The position numbers and the translations under genes were made by a program. DNA of 64,000 nucleotides from Chloroflexi bacterium HGW-Chloroflexi-2 (lineage in GTDB: Bacteria > Chloroflexota > Anaerolineae > Anaerolineales > Anaerolineaceae). The notes under the pieces are model-generated. The model had not been told where the DNA came from, searched no databases, and saw only the letters and a list, made by a program, of their open reading frames with translations. This document shows positions 46,993-55,026 of the stretch, piece after piece. The first letter of the stretch is position 1. Each line of letters begins with the position of its first letter. The DNA lies in contig PHBY01000001.1 in NCBI GenBank assembly GCA_002840735.1, positions 1 to 64,000 on the forward strand. The letters are read 5' to 3'.

Positions 46993-47459
46993 CTGCGTAA
47001 TGTAGCAACCAATCTCATCGGGTTTTGAACCAATTTTAAAGCAGTTAAACCATCTTTGACCACTACATCAGATGACATTATTGCGTCGATCGATGTTCCC
47101 TCTTCTGAGAACACACATATCCCGATGGCAGCTTCTTTCAGCATCTCCGAATCATTTGCTCCTTGTCCAATGGCTATCACTTTTTCTGGACCTAATTGTG
47201 ATATAAAGTCCTTTTTTTGTTGGCTCTCGTTTCCTTTTTGAATGATCTTTGCTTCAATCCCTAATTCAAAATCGATAATACTTTGTTTTGCATGAGAATT
47301 CGCTGTGATCAAAAAAACTTTTAATCGATCCTGTATCTTCTTTATAACAGTAGAGATACCAGGTAATAAAACCCCATCAATTGCTAATGTGCCATTTACA
47401 TCACAAACTAAATATTCTATTTGAAAAATACCTTGTCCAGGTATGTTCATTTCTATCAT
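46989..47459 (-). CDS. HAD-superfamily phosphatase, soluble P-type-ATPase-like
   Basis: A 156-aa HAD hydrolase. Motif I is DVNGT (nucleophile Asp), motif II is LITANS, and motif III/IV is GQGANDSEMLKEAAIGI. The arrangement without a cap domain matches soluble proteins resembling the catalytic domain of P-type ATPases. I set the start at the ATG at 47459 because TATAAT lies 6 nt upstream on the minus strand, indicating a leaderless mRNA; an ATG three codons later is possible. Confidence 0.8.
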   Translation of the reverse strand: MIEMNIPGQGIFQIEYLVCDVNGTLAIDGVLLPGISTVIKKIQDRLKVFLITANSHAKQSIIDFELGIEAKIIQKGNESQQKKDFISQLGPEKVIAIGQGANDSEMLKEAAIGICVFSEEGTSIDAIMSSDVVVKDGLTALKLVQNPMRLVATLRR

Positions 47460-47471
47460 AAGGCAATTATA
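47460..47471 (-). promoter_or_regulatory. -10 of a leaderless transcript (HAD gene)
   Basis: On the minus strand TATAAT (47471 to 47466) is followed by TGCCTT and the ATG at 47459. Confidence 0.55.
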
Positions 47472-47508
47472 ATACAGACTTATTACAAGGAAATCGTAGA
47501 GAATAATT

Positions 47509-48552
47509 ATGAAAATTACTAAAGTAACAACATTATTGATAATTGTTTTAGTCGTATTTGTTTTGAGTGCATGTGTAAATAATGCACCCACACAACCTCA
47601 ACCAACCAGCACAGATTTGGTTGAACCAACACTATTAGAATCTTCTACACCAACAACCCCTGTAGAAACACAGGTGATTGAAGAATCAAAAAATATATTT
47701 ATCCATTTAGAAAAATCTAACTATTTTTTTCCAGACCAAACTGCACTCACTCAACTTTCTTCTTCTATGACGGAAATGGGTTATGAAGTGCTCTCCAGCA
47801 TTGATCTTCCTGGTTCTGAGCAGTCTTTTTCTTTTGCTTTACTCTTCGAGCCTTCTCAGGAAACAATGTCTCAATTTCAATCCAAAAATATAGAACACTT
47901 CCTGGTAGTACAGGAAAGAGGGATTGTGAATTTTGAAAAACCGACCACTTTTTTTGAAATTTCACCTGCAGATCGATTATTTATTGCAGGTTATCTCTCT
48001 GCATTGATTTCTAATGATTGGAGGGTTGGTGGATTATTGCCCCCAATATCTTATCAAAATACTACCGCTGATAAGGTTTTTCAAAATGGGGTCGTTTTTC
48101 TATGTGGGCGTTGCGCTCCAACATTTGGACCAATTGTAAAATTTCCAATGAGTGCTTTACTTTCAAATCCTGAGGACAATGAATCAACTTTACAAACCTA
48201 TGGAGAGATTTCAACCAGCAAAATAAACACCCTGTATATTCCTTCTTCTTATTTATTCGATGATTTGGTTATCCTGCTTAAACAATCAGGTGTAACCATC
48301 GTGAGCGACGCTATACCAGGCGTCGACAAATCAGATTGGATTGATTATGCAATCGTCGATAATTTGTCTGACTTGATCTTGAATGCAATTTCTGAAACTG
48401 GTCCGCAAGAAGGATTGGTAACAACACCAGTCGAGTTTTCTATATACGCAACCGTCAGGGAATTATCTCCTGGCAAAACCAATTTCATCAATGATATGAT
48501 CCAAAACTTACAAGCAGGTTTCATCTCCCCTTATCAAATTCCCAATGAATAA
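47509..48552 (+). CDS. BMP-like extracytoplasmic lipoprotein
   Basis: A 347-aa protein with a lipoprotein signal (hydrophobic LLIIVLVVFVLSAC, lipobox LSAC) and a Pro/Thr linker. The segment DRLFIAGYLSALISNDWRVGGLLPPI resembles the domain-2 entry of BMP/PnrA receptors (usually RTAFLAGYLAA), but later BMP motifs are weak. No transporter genes adjoin it. It may be a divergent nucleoside-binding protein with a role other than transport. The promoter is shared divergently with the HAD gene. Confidence 0.6.
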   Translation: MKITKVTTLLIIVLVVFVLSACVNNAPTQPQPTSTDLVEPTLLESSTPTTPVETQVIEESKNIFIHLEKSNYFFPDQTALTQLSSSMTEMGYEVLSSIDLPGSEQSFSFALLFEPSQETMSQFQSKNIEHFLVVQERGIVNFEKPTTFFEISPADRLFIAGYLSALISNDWRVGGLLPPISYQNTTADKVFQNGVVFLCGRCAPTFGPIVKFPMSALLSNPEDNESTLQTYGEISTSKINTLYIPSSYLFDDLVILLKQSGVTIVSDAIPGVDKSDWIDYAIVDNLSDLILNAISETGPQEGLVTTPVEFSIYATVRELSPGKTNFINDMIQNLQAGFISPYQIPNE

Positions 48553-48608
48553 TGGGAATAAAGAAAGAAATAATTCTTCTTGACTTTCAAGCGAAAGTCC
48601 TTAAAATC

Positions 48609-48617
48609 TGTGATAAT
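48609..48617 (+). promoter_or_regulatory. extended -10 promoter of the T-box/trpS unit
   Basis: TGTGATAAT resembles an extended -10. A TTGACT at 48580 is too far upstream (26 nt) to be its -35. Confidence 0.4.
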
Positions 48618-48620
48618 ATC

Positions 48621-48872
48621 GTATCAATAGCGATGAAAAGGGATCGTCCTGATACATGTCGTACAGAGAATAGTCACTGCTGAGAAGACTATCGAACAAA
48701 ACAGGATGTTTGGTCCTTGGAGCTGCAAGATGAATTGAGTAATCTTTGCCGGTCAACTACCGTTATCAGGGAATCTGTTAATTTTTCGCAGATGAGTGAG
48801 ATACTTTGTATCTAATTGGGGTGGTACCGCGGACCAGTTTTCGTCCCCTTCGAATACTGGTCATTCTTTTTA
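48621..48872 (+). ncRNA. T-box leader upstream of trpS
   Basis: The hallmark T-box GGTGGTACCGCGG lies at 48820-48832, with TCGTCCCC at 48841-48848; GGGG/CCCC form the antiterminator. The competing terminator is GACCAGT (48832-48838) with ACTGGTC (48856-48862) and a T run. Upstream, an ATAGTC/GACTAT hairpin carrying GCTGAGAAG fits the distal Stem I. Two TGG triplets (48711-48713 and 48718-48720) are candidate tryptophan specifiers. Binding of uncharged tRNA-Trp would allow trpS read-through. The 5' end is approximate. Confidence 0.88.
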
Positions 48873-48896
48873 ATAACTTTGAAATGAGGTAACGAT

Positions 48897-49883
48897 ATGA
48901 GCAAAAAAGGAAGAGTTTTCTCAGGCGCAAGACCAACTGGTAGACAACATTTAGGAAATTATCTGGGTGCAATGAAAAATTATGTTGCATTACAGGAAGA
49001 TTATGATTGCGTTTACTCTGTTGTGGATATTCATGCCCTGACAACTTTGGAGACTACCCAAAATCTAAAATCAAACACACTTGACATGGTTCTTGATTGG
49101 TTAGCTGCGGGAATGGATCCTGAAAAATCAATCATTTTTGTTCAATCGCATGTGCCTGAAGTAATGGAATTACATACGATCTTATCCATGGTTACTCCAT
49201 TGGGTAAATTGACTGATTTACCAACTTTTAAAGACAAAGTTCGTGAGCAACCCCACAATATAAATTATGGTCTGGTTGGTTATCCAGTACTGATGGCTGC
49301 CGACATCGCGCTTTATAAAGCTGATACGGTGCCCGTTGGTGTGGATCAAGCTCCTCACATCGAGTTTACAAGAGAAGTGGTTCGCTCCTTCAATTATCGA
49401 TATAATTGTGATGTCCTGGTAGAACCGCAAATGAAAGTTACCGAGTTTCCAAAGGTGATTGGTATTGATGGCCAACAAAAGATGAGTAAGAGCCTTGATA
49501 ATCATATTGAAATGGCCAGCACTCCAGAGGAAATGAATAAACGGGTCATGATGATGGTGACAGATCCGCAGCGTCAACGAAGATCAGATCCCGGGAATCC
49601 GGATGTATGCAATGTATTTTCCTTGCACAAAATCTTTTCCAGCCCTGAGGAAGTAAAGATGATCGACAAAGAATGTCGATTGGCTGGCATTGGTTGTGTG
49701 GATTGCAAGAAATTGCTCGCAAAGAATCTTAATGCCCATCTGGAACCTTTCCGAGAACGACGAGCTGAATTTGAAAAACACACGGAGGATGTGGTCGATA
49801 TGCTCAATGACGGAGCCGAAAGAGCTAGTGTGATTGCTAAGAAAACGATGCAGGAGGTTCGCTCTGCAATCGGTTTACTTTAG
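48897..49883 (+). CDS. trpS: tryptophanyl-tRNA synthetase
   Basis: Class I synthetase charging tRNA-Trp, 328 aa. The HIGH-equivalent is GARPTGRQHLGNYLGA near the N-terminus and the KMSKS loop is QKMSKSLDN (about residue 194). The DxxDQxxH-like VGVDQAPHIEFTRE binding segment is present. It is controlled by the T-box immediately upstream; dtd follows after 36 nt. Confidence 0.96.
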   Translation: MSKKGRVFSGARPTGRQHLGNYLGAMKNYVALQEDYDCVYSVVDIHALTTLETTQNLKSNTLDMVLDWLAAGMDPEKSIIFVQSHVPEVMELHTILSMVTPLGKLTDLPTFKDKVREQPHNINYGLVGYPVLMAADIALYKADTVPVGVDQAPHIEFTREVVRSFNYRYNCDVLVEPQMKVTEFPKVIGIDGQQKMSKSLDNHIEMASTPEEMNKRVMMMVTDPQRQRRSDPGNPDVCNVFSLHKIFSSPEEVKMIDKECRLAGIGCVDCKKLLAKNLNAHLEPFRERRAEFEKHTEDVVDMLNDGAERASVIAKKTMQEVRSAIGLL

Positions 49884-49919
49884 AATTATTTTATTTCAGT
49901 AACAGAAAGGATTTATTCC

Positions 49920-50360
49920 ATGCGAGCTCTGATTCAACGCATCAGCAGAGGTTCTGTTACCGTTGATCAAAGAATTGTTGCTGATGAAGTTGGCATCGGT
50001 TTGATGATCTTTCTTGGTGTCGGTCATGAGGACAATCAAGAAAAAGCCAGGATTTTAGCGAAAAAAATTGCCAATTTACGGATTTTTGGAGATCATGAAG
50101 GAAAAATGAATCTCTCAATTCAAGATATACAAGGACAAGCGATTGTGGTTTCGCAATTTACCCTATATGCTGACACGAAAAAAGGAAACAGACCATCTTT
50201 CATTGACGCAGCTAATCCAGAAAAAGCTGATCAACTGGTTAATTATTTTGCAGATCAATTGAGATCATTTGGAATCCCGACACAACAAGGAGAATTTGCA
50301 GCCCATATGATGGTTTCATTGGTCAATGACGGCCCGGTTACCATCTGGATTGAAAATTAA
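49920..50360 (+). CDS. dtd: D-aminoacyl-tRNA deacylase
   Basis: Removes D-amino acids (and glycine mischarged on tRNA-Ala) from tRNA, 146 aa. The active-site SQFTLYADTKKGNRPSF motif and the C-terminal NDGPVTIWIE (Gly-cisPro region) are intact. GAAAGGA precedes the ATG. It overlaps the 3' end of the converging PyrD-like gene by about 45 nt. Confidence 0.95.
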   Translation: MRALIQRISRGSVTVDQRIVADEVGIGLMIFLGVGHEDNQEKARILAKKIANLRIFGDHEGKMNLSIQDIQGQAIVVSQFTLYADTKKGNRPSFIDAANPEKADQLVNYFADQLRSFGIPTQQGEFAAHMMVSLVNDGPVTIWIEN

Positions 50361-51101
50361 AGAATTTCTCCAAATTAGTTCATGTCCTTGAAAATTATGA
50401 GCTCCAATTTCTAATAGACTGGATATCTGCGATTCCTGTAGAATGCCAACTCCGGCATAGATCGGTTTTTCATATGATGTTAAGTGCTGAACTGCGCGCA
50501 AGGTCAAAGGAAATATCGATCTTCCATATAGTCGTCCATGAAAATATTGATCATTGTGCTTTAATACACCCCTGGGGGCTTGAATACTGATTGCCACAAT
50601 CTCAGAAATTAAGACTAGCTCCAACCATTCCTGGAAAACAAACTCAAAGGGCAGACTGAGAATAATGGGTAACTCACCCATCGCAGCCTGGATATTTGAT
50701 TCAATTTCTGCTTCTTTCAGTGAGGAATCAATGCCTAACTCTAGCGCAGCAATATTTTCAATACTTTCAAGTGACCTGACTATTTTTTCGATATTGTGTG
50801 GTTCATCCGATAATATATTTACACAAACAGGTAAATTTGCGTTTTCCCATGATTTTCGATATTGAAGGATAACTTTCTTCAATCCCGGATTTGGGTGACC
50901 AGTATGAACCATAAAACCACCCTGAAATGGAATGATGCTTCTTTGTGTGGCTGGCTTTCTGGGATAATAACTGATAGGATTGGTAATAAAAAGTGCAATT
51001 TCTGGAAAATGATTTAGCAATCCCCGACCAGGTAAAAAACCAGCAGTTCCTGTAGCATTCATCCATTTTCCTGGGATTAGAAAATCAAGATCCGACTTCA
51101 T
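50316..51101 (-). CDS. dihydroorotate-dehydrogenase-like protein, degenerate
   Basis: A 261-aa TIM-barrel protein resembling class 1B PyrD. Matches by eye: NATGTAGFLPG (N-terminal loop), NPISYYPRKPATQ, FQGGFMVHTGHPNPGLKKVI (usually GLxNxG), GRLYGRSIFPLTLRAVQHL (usually GLSGPAIKPIALR) and KPIYAGVGILQ. The substrate-binding NxSCPN loop and its catalytic residue are not found; that region reads ALELGIDSS. It is encoded with a PIG-L gene and a PyrK-like gene. The activity may not be dihydroorotate oxidation. Confidence 0.75.
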   Translation of the reverse strand: MKSDLDFLIPGKWMNATGTAGFLPGRGLLNHFPEIALFITNPISYYPRKPATQRSIIPFQGGFMVHTGHPNPGLKKVILQYRKSWENANLPVCVNILSDEPHNIEKIVRSLESIENIAALELGIDSSLKEAEIESNIQAAMGELPIILSLPFEFVFQEWLELVLISEIVAISIQAPRGVLKHNDQYFHGRLYGRSIFPLTLRAVQHLTSYEKPIYAGVGILQESQISSLLEIGAHNFQGHELIWRNSLIFNPDGNRAVIDQ

Positions 51102-51105
51102 TTCA

Positions 51106-51852
51106 TTACCTTCGATTAATAAGATTCTTTTGAATTTCAGGCAAATTTTTCAAAACATCTTTTGTGCCATTCGCAAAATGATAACTTTCTTCCGTTTGAA
51201 TCACTTCAGAAACGCTCACTGATTTACCTAATTCCTTCGATTTTCTACGAACAAATAAATCGTGCTGACTTTTGTGACAGAATGCCGCATGTATCTTTTC
51301 TTTGATCACCGAAGACACATCGATGATCCAATCAGCCTGATCAGCTGTGTTGAGAATATGTGGTTTTGGGGAATTGTCATAATATGCCTGAACTGTATAC
51401 CAGGGCATCTCTGGAAATTCACTTTGAATAATTTTTAGAGCAGCCTGGTAAACGGTCATGTGACCAGGATGGCCATATTCTCCATTACTGCCATGTGTTA
51501 TTAACAGGTCAATATCGTTGGTTTGTAAATAATCCTTCAACTCGATTTCTAATTTTTCTTGATCCTGCGTAAAAGAAAAAAGTGAGTTATCAGGTCCAAC
51601 CAATGGATCTACATAATCCAGAAATTGAAGAGATTTACCTCCGAGCTCTTCCACAGCACAAGCTAATTCTAATTCTCTTAATGATCCCAACTGTGCCTGG
51701 GTACAGAGGGGAGGTACTCCGCATTCCCCTCCTTCTCCACGGGTACAGCTCAGAAATTGGACATCATGGCCTGATTTTGACAATATTGCTAATAATCCAC
51801 CGCACAACATTGTTTCATCATCTGGATGGGCAAAGAAAACAAGTATGTTCAT
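51106..51852 (-). CDS. PIG-L family deacetylase (third)
   Basis: A 248-aa zinc deacetylase. The N-terminal FFAHPDDETMLCGG motif and the second motif NGEYGHPGHMTVYQAA (about residue 121) are complete; CTRGEGGECG sits between them. The start overlaps the PyrK-like stop by one base, and the PyrD-like gene follows after 4 nt. It is the most canonical of the three PIG-L copies here. Substrate unknown. Confidence 0.88.
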   Translation of the reverse strand: MNILVFFAHPDDETMLCGGLLAILSKSGHDVQFLSCTRGEGGECGVPPLCTQAQLGSLRELELACAVEELGGKSLQFLDYVDPLVGPDNSLFSFTQDQEKLEIELKDYLQTNDIDLLITHGSNGEYGHPGHMTVYQAALKIIQSEFPEMPWYTVQAYYDNSPKPHILNTADQADWIIDVSSVIKEKIHAAFCHKSQHDLFVRRKSKELGKSVSVSEVIQTEESYHFANGTKDVLKNLPEIQKNLINRR

Positions 51853-52517
51853 TAAAACTCCAGTTCATTTAAATTAAAGACTGTTCCATGTCGGCAGGAC
51901 CGAATCCAACCTTTTTTTGTTTTGACCGAGCAAACCATGCACTGCGCATCACCAGTACAAAGAATTGGACAATAAATTAAAATTTCTGTAGGGATGCCTG
52001 AATTAAATATTCTTTTTAAAAATTCTTTTGATTTTTCCAGATGATCTCTTTTGATCTCGATCAGGACACAACCGGCCCACAACAGGTTTTCATCCAGCAT
52101 ACCAGGAAAAACAATTTCCACAGAATTTGGTAAAACCACATTCATATCATCAACCATGTATGCAACATTTTTTCCCATGGAAACACATTGATCGATCACT
52201 GGGTTCAGACCTCCATGGGATTGCAGCAAACTAATACATAATATATTTTGAAAATTGAAATAATTTGAAAAACCCGAACCTATCGGTCCTTTAACAATTA
52301 ATTGGTCGCCTATTTCCCAATTTGCATCTTTCGGTTTCACAAAATAAATATCATCGAGGTGTAAAGCGAAATAAATAGGAATCAAGCGATCATCTTTTTC
52401 AGGATTGTAAACAATTAAAAATTGCCCCGGTTTTATCGAGGTTAACTTCATTTTGAGTGAGATTAATTGCAGGTCACCAAAATTTCGAATGATGGAAATT
52501 TCTGTTTTTTGTTTCAC
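51852..52517 (-). CDS. PyrK-like iron-sulfur flavoprotein reductase subunit
   Basis: A 221-aa ferredoxin-reductase-type protein resembling PyrK, the electron-transfer subunit of class 1B dihydroorotate dehydrogenase. The beta-barrel start (SIKPGQFLIVYNP) and GPIGSGFSNY are present, and the C-terminal cluster motif is CTGDAQCMVC plus a later Cys (GWIRSC); the first spacing is x5 instead of the usual x4. It starts at a GTG with TAAAAT 6 nt upstream, suggesting a leaderless mRNA. Confidence 0.78.
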   Translation of the reverse strand: MKQKTEISIIRNFGDLQLISLKMKLTSIKPGQFLIVYNPEKDDRLIPIYFALHLDDIYFVKPKDANWEIGDQLIVKGPIGSGFSNYFNFQNILCISLLQSHGGLNPVIDQCVSMGKNVAYMVDDMNVVLPNSVEIVFPGMLDENLLWAGCVLIEIKRDHLEKSKEFLKRIFNSGIPTEILIYCPILCTGDAQCMVCSVKTKKGWIRSCRHGTVFNLNELEF

Positions 52518-52529
52518 GAGATAATTTTA
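52518..52529 (-). promoter_or_regulatory. -10 of a leaderless transcript with GTG start
   Basis: On the minus strand TAAAAT (52529 to 52524) is followed by TATCTC and the GTG at 52517. Confidence 0.45.
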
Positions 52530-52667
52530 CAACAATACAGATTGATATTCACTAACAAAAAAACAAATTGTGTCATTCCAAAAATATAAAATAATCAATA
52601 AGATGTTTTTAAAAGGAGTATGTGGATTATAATTCGTGAGTCAATCATCTAAGAAGGAGTAGATAAT

Positions 52668-53732
52668 ATGAATATTGCAAGTTCATTTCGTTTGGTAGCG
52701 ACAATTTTATGGGTTGGTTCTGTTGGCTTCTTGGTATTTGCCATGTTGCGATCTAGCCAAAATAAACCTATTCGAAGAAGTGGTTTAACGATTGTTGTCG
52801 CTTTTGTAGTCTCATTAATTTTCAGCTTGCTTTCCATGGGAATGGTTTTTGTCGAACCTCAGGAGCGTGGAATTGTGATTTCTGCTGTTTCTCCTTTAGG
52901 TTACCGGGAACAGGCCTTACAACCCGGGCTTCAATGGATCATTCCTGGGCTTGAAAATGTAAAACGATATCCGATTTCCAAACAAAGTTATACGATGTCG
53001 ATTGCGCCGTCAGAAGGGGCTTACCTGGGAGATGATTCAATCACAGCTCGTACTTCGGATGGTCAGCAAATTTATGTTGATGCTTCAGTCATTTACAGTA
53101 TTAATCCAGCGGACGTCATCAAAGTTCATATCGAATGGCAGGATCGTTATGCGGATGGATTGGTTCGGCCTGTTGCTCGTGCAGTAATCAGGGATGCCGT
53201 CAGCCAGTTTGGTGTCGAGGAAGTGTATTCCAGCAAGAGAGATGAATTGACTCTGCTGATCACCGAAAATATGGTTGAAAAATTATCACAAAATGGTTTG
53301 ATCATGGATCAATTCTTGTTAAGAAATATCACATTCTCTGATGAATATGCAGCCTCAGTGGAACAAAAACAGATAGCCGAACAGCTTGCGCAACAGGCGA
53401 AATTTGTTGTTGAACAAAAGAAACAGGAAGCAGAACAAGCTCGGCAAACCGCTGAGGGTTTGGCAGATGCAGCTGTTATTCGATCCAAAGGCGAAGCAGA
53501 AGCTAGATTGATCCAGGCAGAAGCAGAAGCCAAAGCGTTGTTATTGATTGCGGATGCTGTTAAAGATCGATCTGATTTGTTAACCTATCAATATATTACT
53601 AAATTGGCTCCCAATATCCAAACCATGTTATTACCGGCCAATTCACCATTCCTGTTTCCATTACCGGACATGAATGTGACTGAAAATCAAACGCCACCAA
53701 TTATTACTTCTGAAACAGAGCCAATACCATAA
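52668..53732 (+). CDS. SPFH/prohibitin-family membrane protein
   Basis: A 354-aa protein. Two hydrophobic segments (about 5-25 and 38-62) precede the SPFH/band 7 domain (about 65-250; VEPQERGIVISAVSPLGYREQALQPGL). A heptad-rich region with Gln/Ala/Glu-rich sequence (about 225-300; EAEARLIQAEAEAKALLL) follows. Such proteins oligomerise on membranes and scaffold proteases or lipid domains. AAGGAG precedes the ATG. It is a single-gene unit ending at an intrinsic terminator. Confidence 0.9.
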   Translation: MNIASSFRLVATILWVGSVGFLVFAMLRSSQNKPIRRSGLTIVVAFVVSLIFSLLSMGMVFVEPQERGIVISAVSPLGYREQALQPGLQWIIPGLENVKRYPISKQSYTMSIAPSEGAYLGDDSITARTSDGQQIYVDASVIYSINPADVIKVHIEWQDRYADGLVRPVARAVIRDAVSQFGVEEVYSSKRDELTLLITENMVEKLSQNGLIMDQFLLRNITFSDEYAASVEQKQIAEQLAQQAKFVVEQKKQEAEQARQTAEGLADAAVIRSKGEAEARLIQAEAEAKALLLIADAVKDRSDLLTYQYITKLAPNIQTMLLPANSPFLFPLPDMNVTENQTPPIITSETEPIP

Positions 53733-53739
53733 AGTCAAA

Positions 53740-53782
53740 AAAAGAACGTCCTTCGAAAAAATTGAGGACGTTCTTTTTTTTT
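53740..53782 (+). terminator. intrinsic terminator after the SPFH gene
   Basis: An 11-bp stem AAGAACGTCCT/AGGACGTTCTT (53740-53750 with 53765-53775) followed by a long T run. Confidence 0.9.
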
Positions 53783-53799
53783 GTGTCTTTCCAGAAATA

Positions 53800-53872
53800 A
53801 GCGGTCAGGGTGTTTATGGCAGGCGCACACCTGCCATAAACACCTACTTACCTGGATTTATTGAGATGATAC
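53800..53872 (+). repeat. dispersed palindromic repeat, copy 2
   Basis: It begins AGCGGTCAGGGTGTTT, has a 15-bp perfect stem (53809-53823 with 53830-53844) around CGCACA, and ends GATTTATTGAGATGATAC. It is the same length (73 bp) as copy 1 at 34532-34604, on the opposite strand. Where the stem sequences differ, both arms have changed together. It lies between the SPFH terminator and selD. Confidence 0.85.
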
Positions 53873-53900
53873 TTTTTTTATCAAATTTCAGAATTAACCT

Positions 53901-53906
53901 TATAAT
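53901..53906 (+). promoter_or_regulatory. -10 of a leaderless selD transcript
   Basis: A perfect TATAAT seven bases before the ATG at 53914. No ribosome-binding site is visible. Confidence 0.55.
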
Positions 53907-53913
53907 TGACTTC

Positions 53914-54975
53914 ATGAATGAAAAAAGTACTTCTGGGAAACAAATAAGATTATCTTCTCTTTCCAATTGTGCTGGTTGAGCTTCCAAATTAAATGCGGAG
54001 ACGCTATCGCAAGTTTTGCGACCAATAGGAAGTATATTCAATGCACAGGACTATCCTGATCTTCTGGTAGGAATTGAACCTCCAGATGATGCAGCTGTAT
54101 GGAGAATAGACGAAACCAGATCTATCGTTGTCACCACAGATTTTTTCACTCCGGTGGTTGACGAGCCGTATGATTATGGAGCAATTTCGGCTGCCAATAG
54201 CCTGTCCGATATTTACGCCATGGGTGCAGATCCTTTTCTGGCATTAAATATCGCTGCCTTCCCGCCTGAATTACCAGCTGATTTTTTAAGCCAGATTATT
54301 AGAGGTGCTGCTGAAAAAGCAAAAGAAGCAGGCGTAATCATTGCTGGTGGTCATACCATTCAGGACAAAGAACCCAAATTCGGACTGGTCGTGATTGGCA
54401 TGGTTGAAACTCATAAAATTCTGACAAAATCAGGTGTTCAGCCGGATGATATACTAATTCTCACCAAACCACTGGGAATGGGTGTAACAACAACAGCCAA
54501 TAAAGCAGAAAAAGCAAAGAAAGAAGATATTGAAGAAGCCAAATTTTGGATGAGAAAGTTGAATAAAATTCCCTCCAAAATAGCCACACAATTAAACCTG
54601 AAAGCAGCTACAGATATTACTGGTTTTTCCTTGTTAGGACACGCATACGAAATGGCAAATTCCTCAAAAGTTGGGATTATTTTCAACTCACATGATATTC
54701 CATTCATAAAAGGTGCAAGATATTACGGCGAAAAATGGTTTTTTGCCGGGGGAGCTGCAGATAATCGTTTGTTTTACGAAAAATATGTCGAGTTTTCCAC
54801 GGATATCGATGAAGTCAACAGAATGTTACTTTTCGATCCACAAACTTCTGGTGGGCTCCTTTTAGCATGTCCACCCAATAAATATTCGGAATTTGAGGTA
54901 GCAGCCAAAAACCAAAATATGCCTTATTGGAAAATTGGTCATGCATTTCATGGAACCGGGATAATTGTTAAATAA
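53914..54975 (+). CDS. selD: selenide, water dikinase (selenophosphate synthetase) with in-frame TGA read as selenocysteine
   Basis: Makes selenophosphate from selenide and ATP for selenocysteine synthesis. From the ATG at 53914 the frame reads RLSSLSNCAG-TGA-ASKL and continues into the known SelD body (DDAAVWRID, TTDFFTPVVDEPYDYG, NSLSDIYAMGADP, GGHT, DITGFSLLGHA, DPQTSGGLL). The TGA (53977-53979, residue 22) falls at the position of the essential Cys17 of E. coli SelD (AGCGCK), and Lys25 matches the catalytic Lys20. Conventional calling would start at a TTG at 54016 and lose this active site. A hairpin 33 nt after the TGA can serve as the bacterial SECIS. The full length of 353 aa is typical. 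Confidence 0.9.
54007..54021 (+). promoter_or_regulatory. candidate bacterial SECIS hairpin in selD
   Basis: TCGCAA (54007-54012) pairs perfectly with TTGCGA (54016-54021), leaving GTT in the loop. The loop G lies 33 nt after the TGA, inside the 16-37 nt range reported for bSECIS elements with a loop G. Confidence 0.5.
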
Positions 54976-55026
54976 TATTAAGTAAAATTTGATCCTGTTG
55001 GGATGAAATATAAGAAGGTATTCAGA

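Noticed and set aside
53977-53979. The selD TGA as a disabling nonsense mutation (pseudogene)
   Set aside because: The frame is open and conserved on both sides, the codon sits exactly at the known Cys/Sec position, and the rest of the gene shows no decay.
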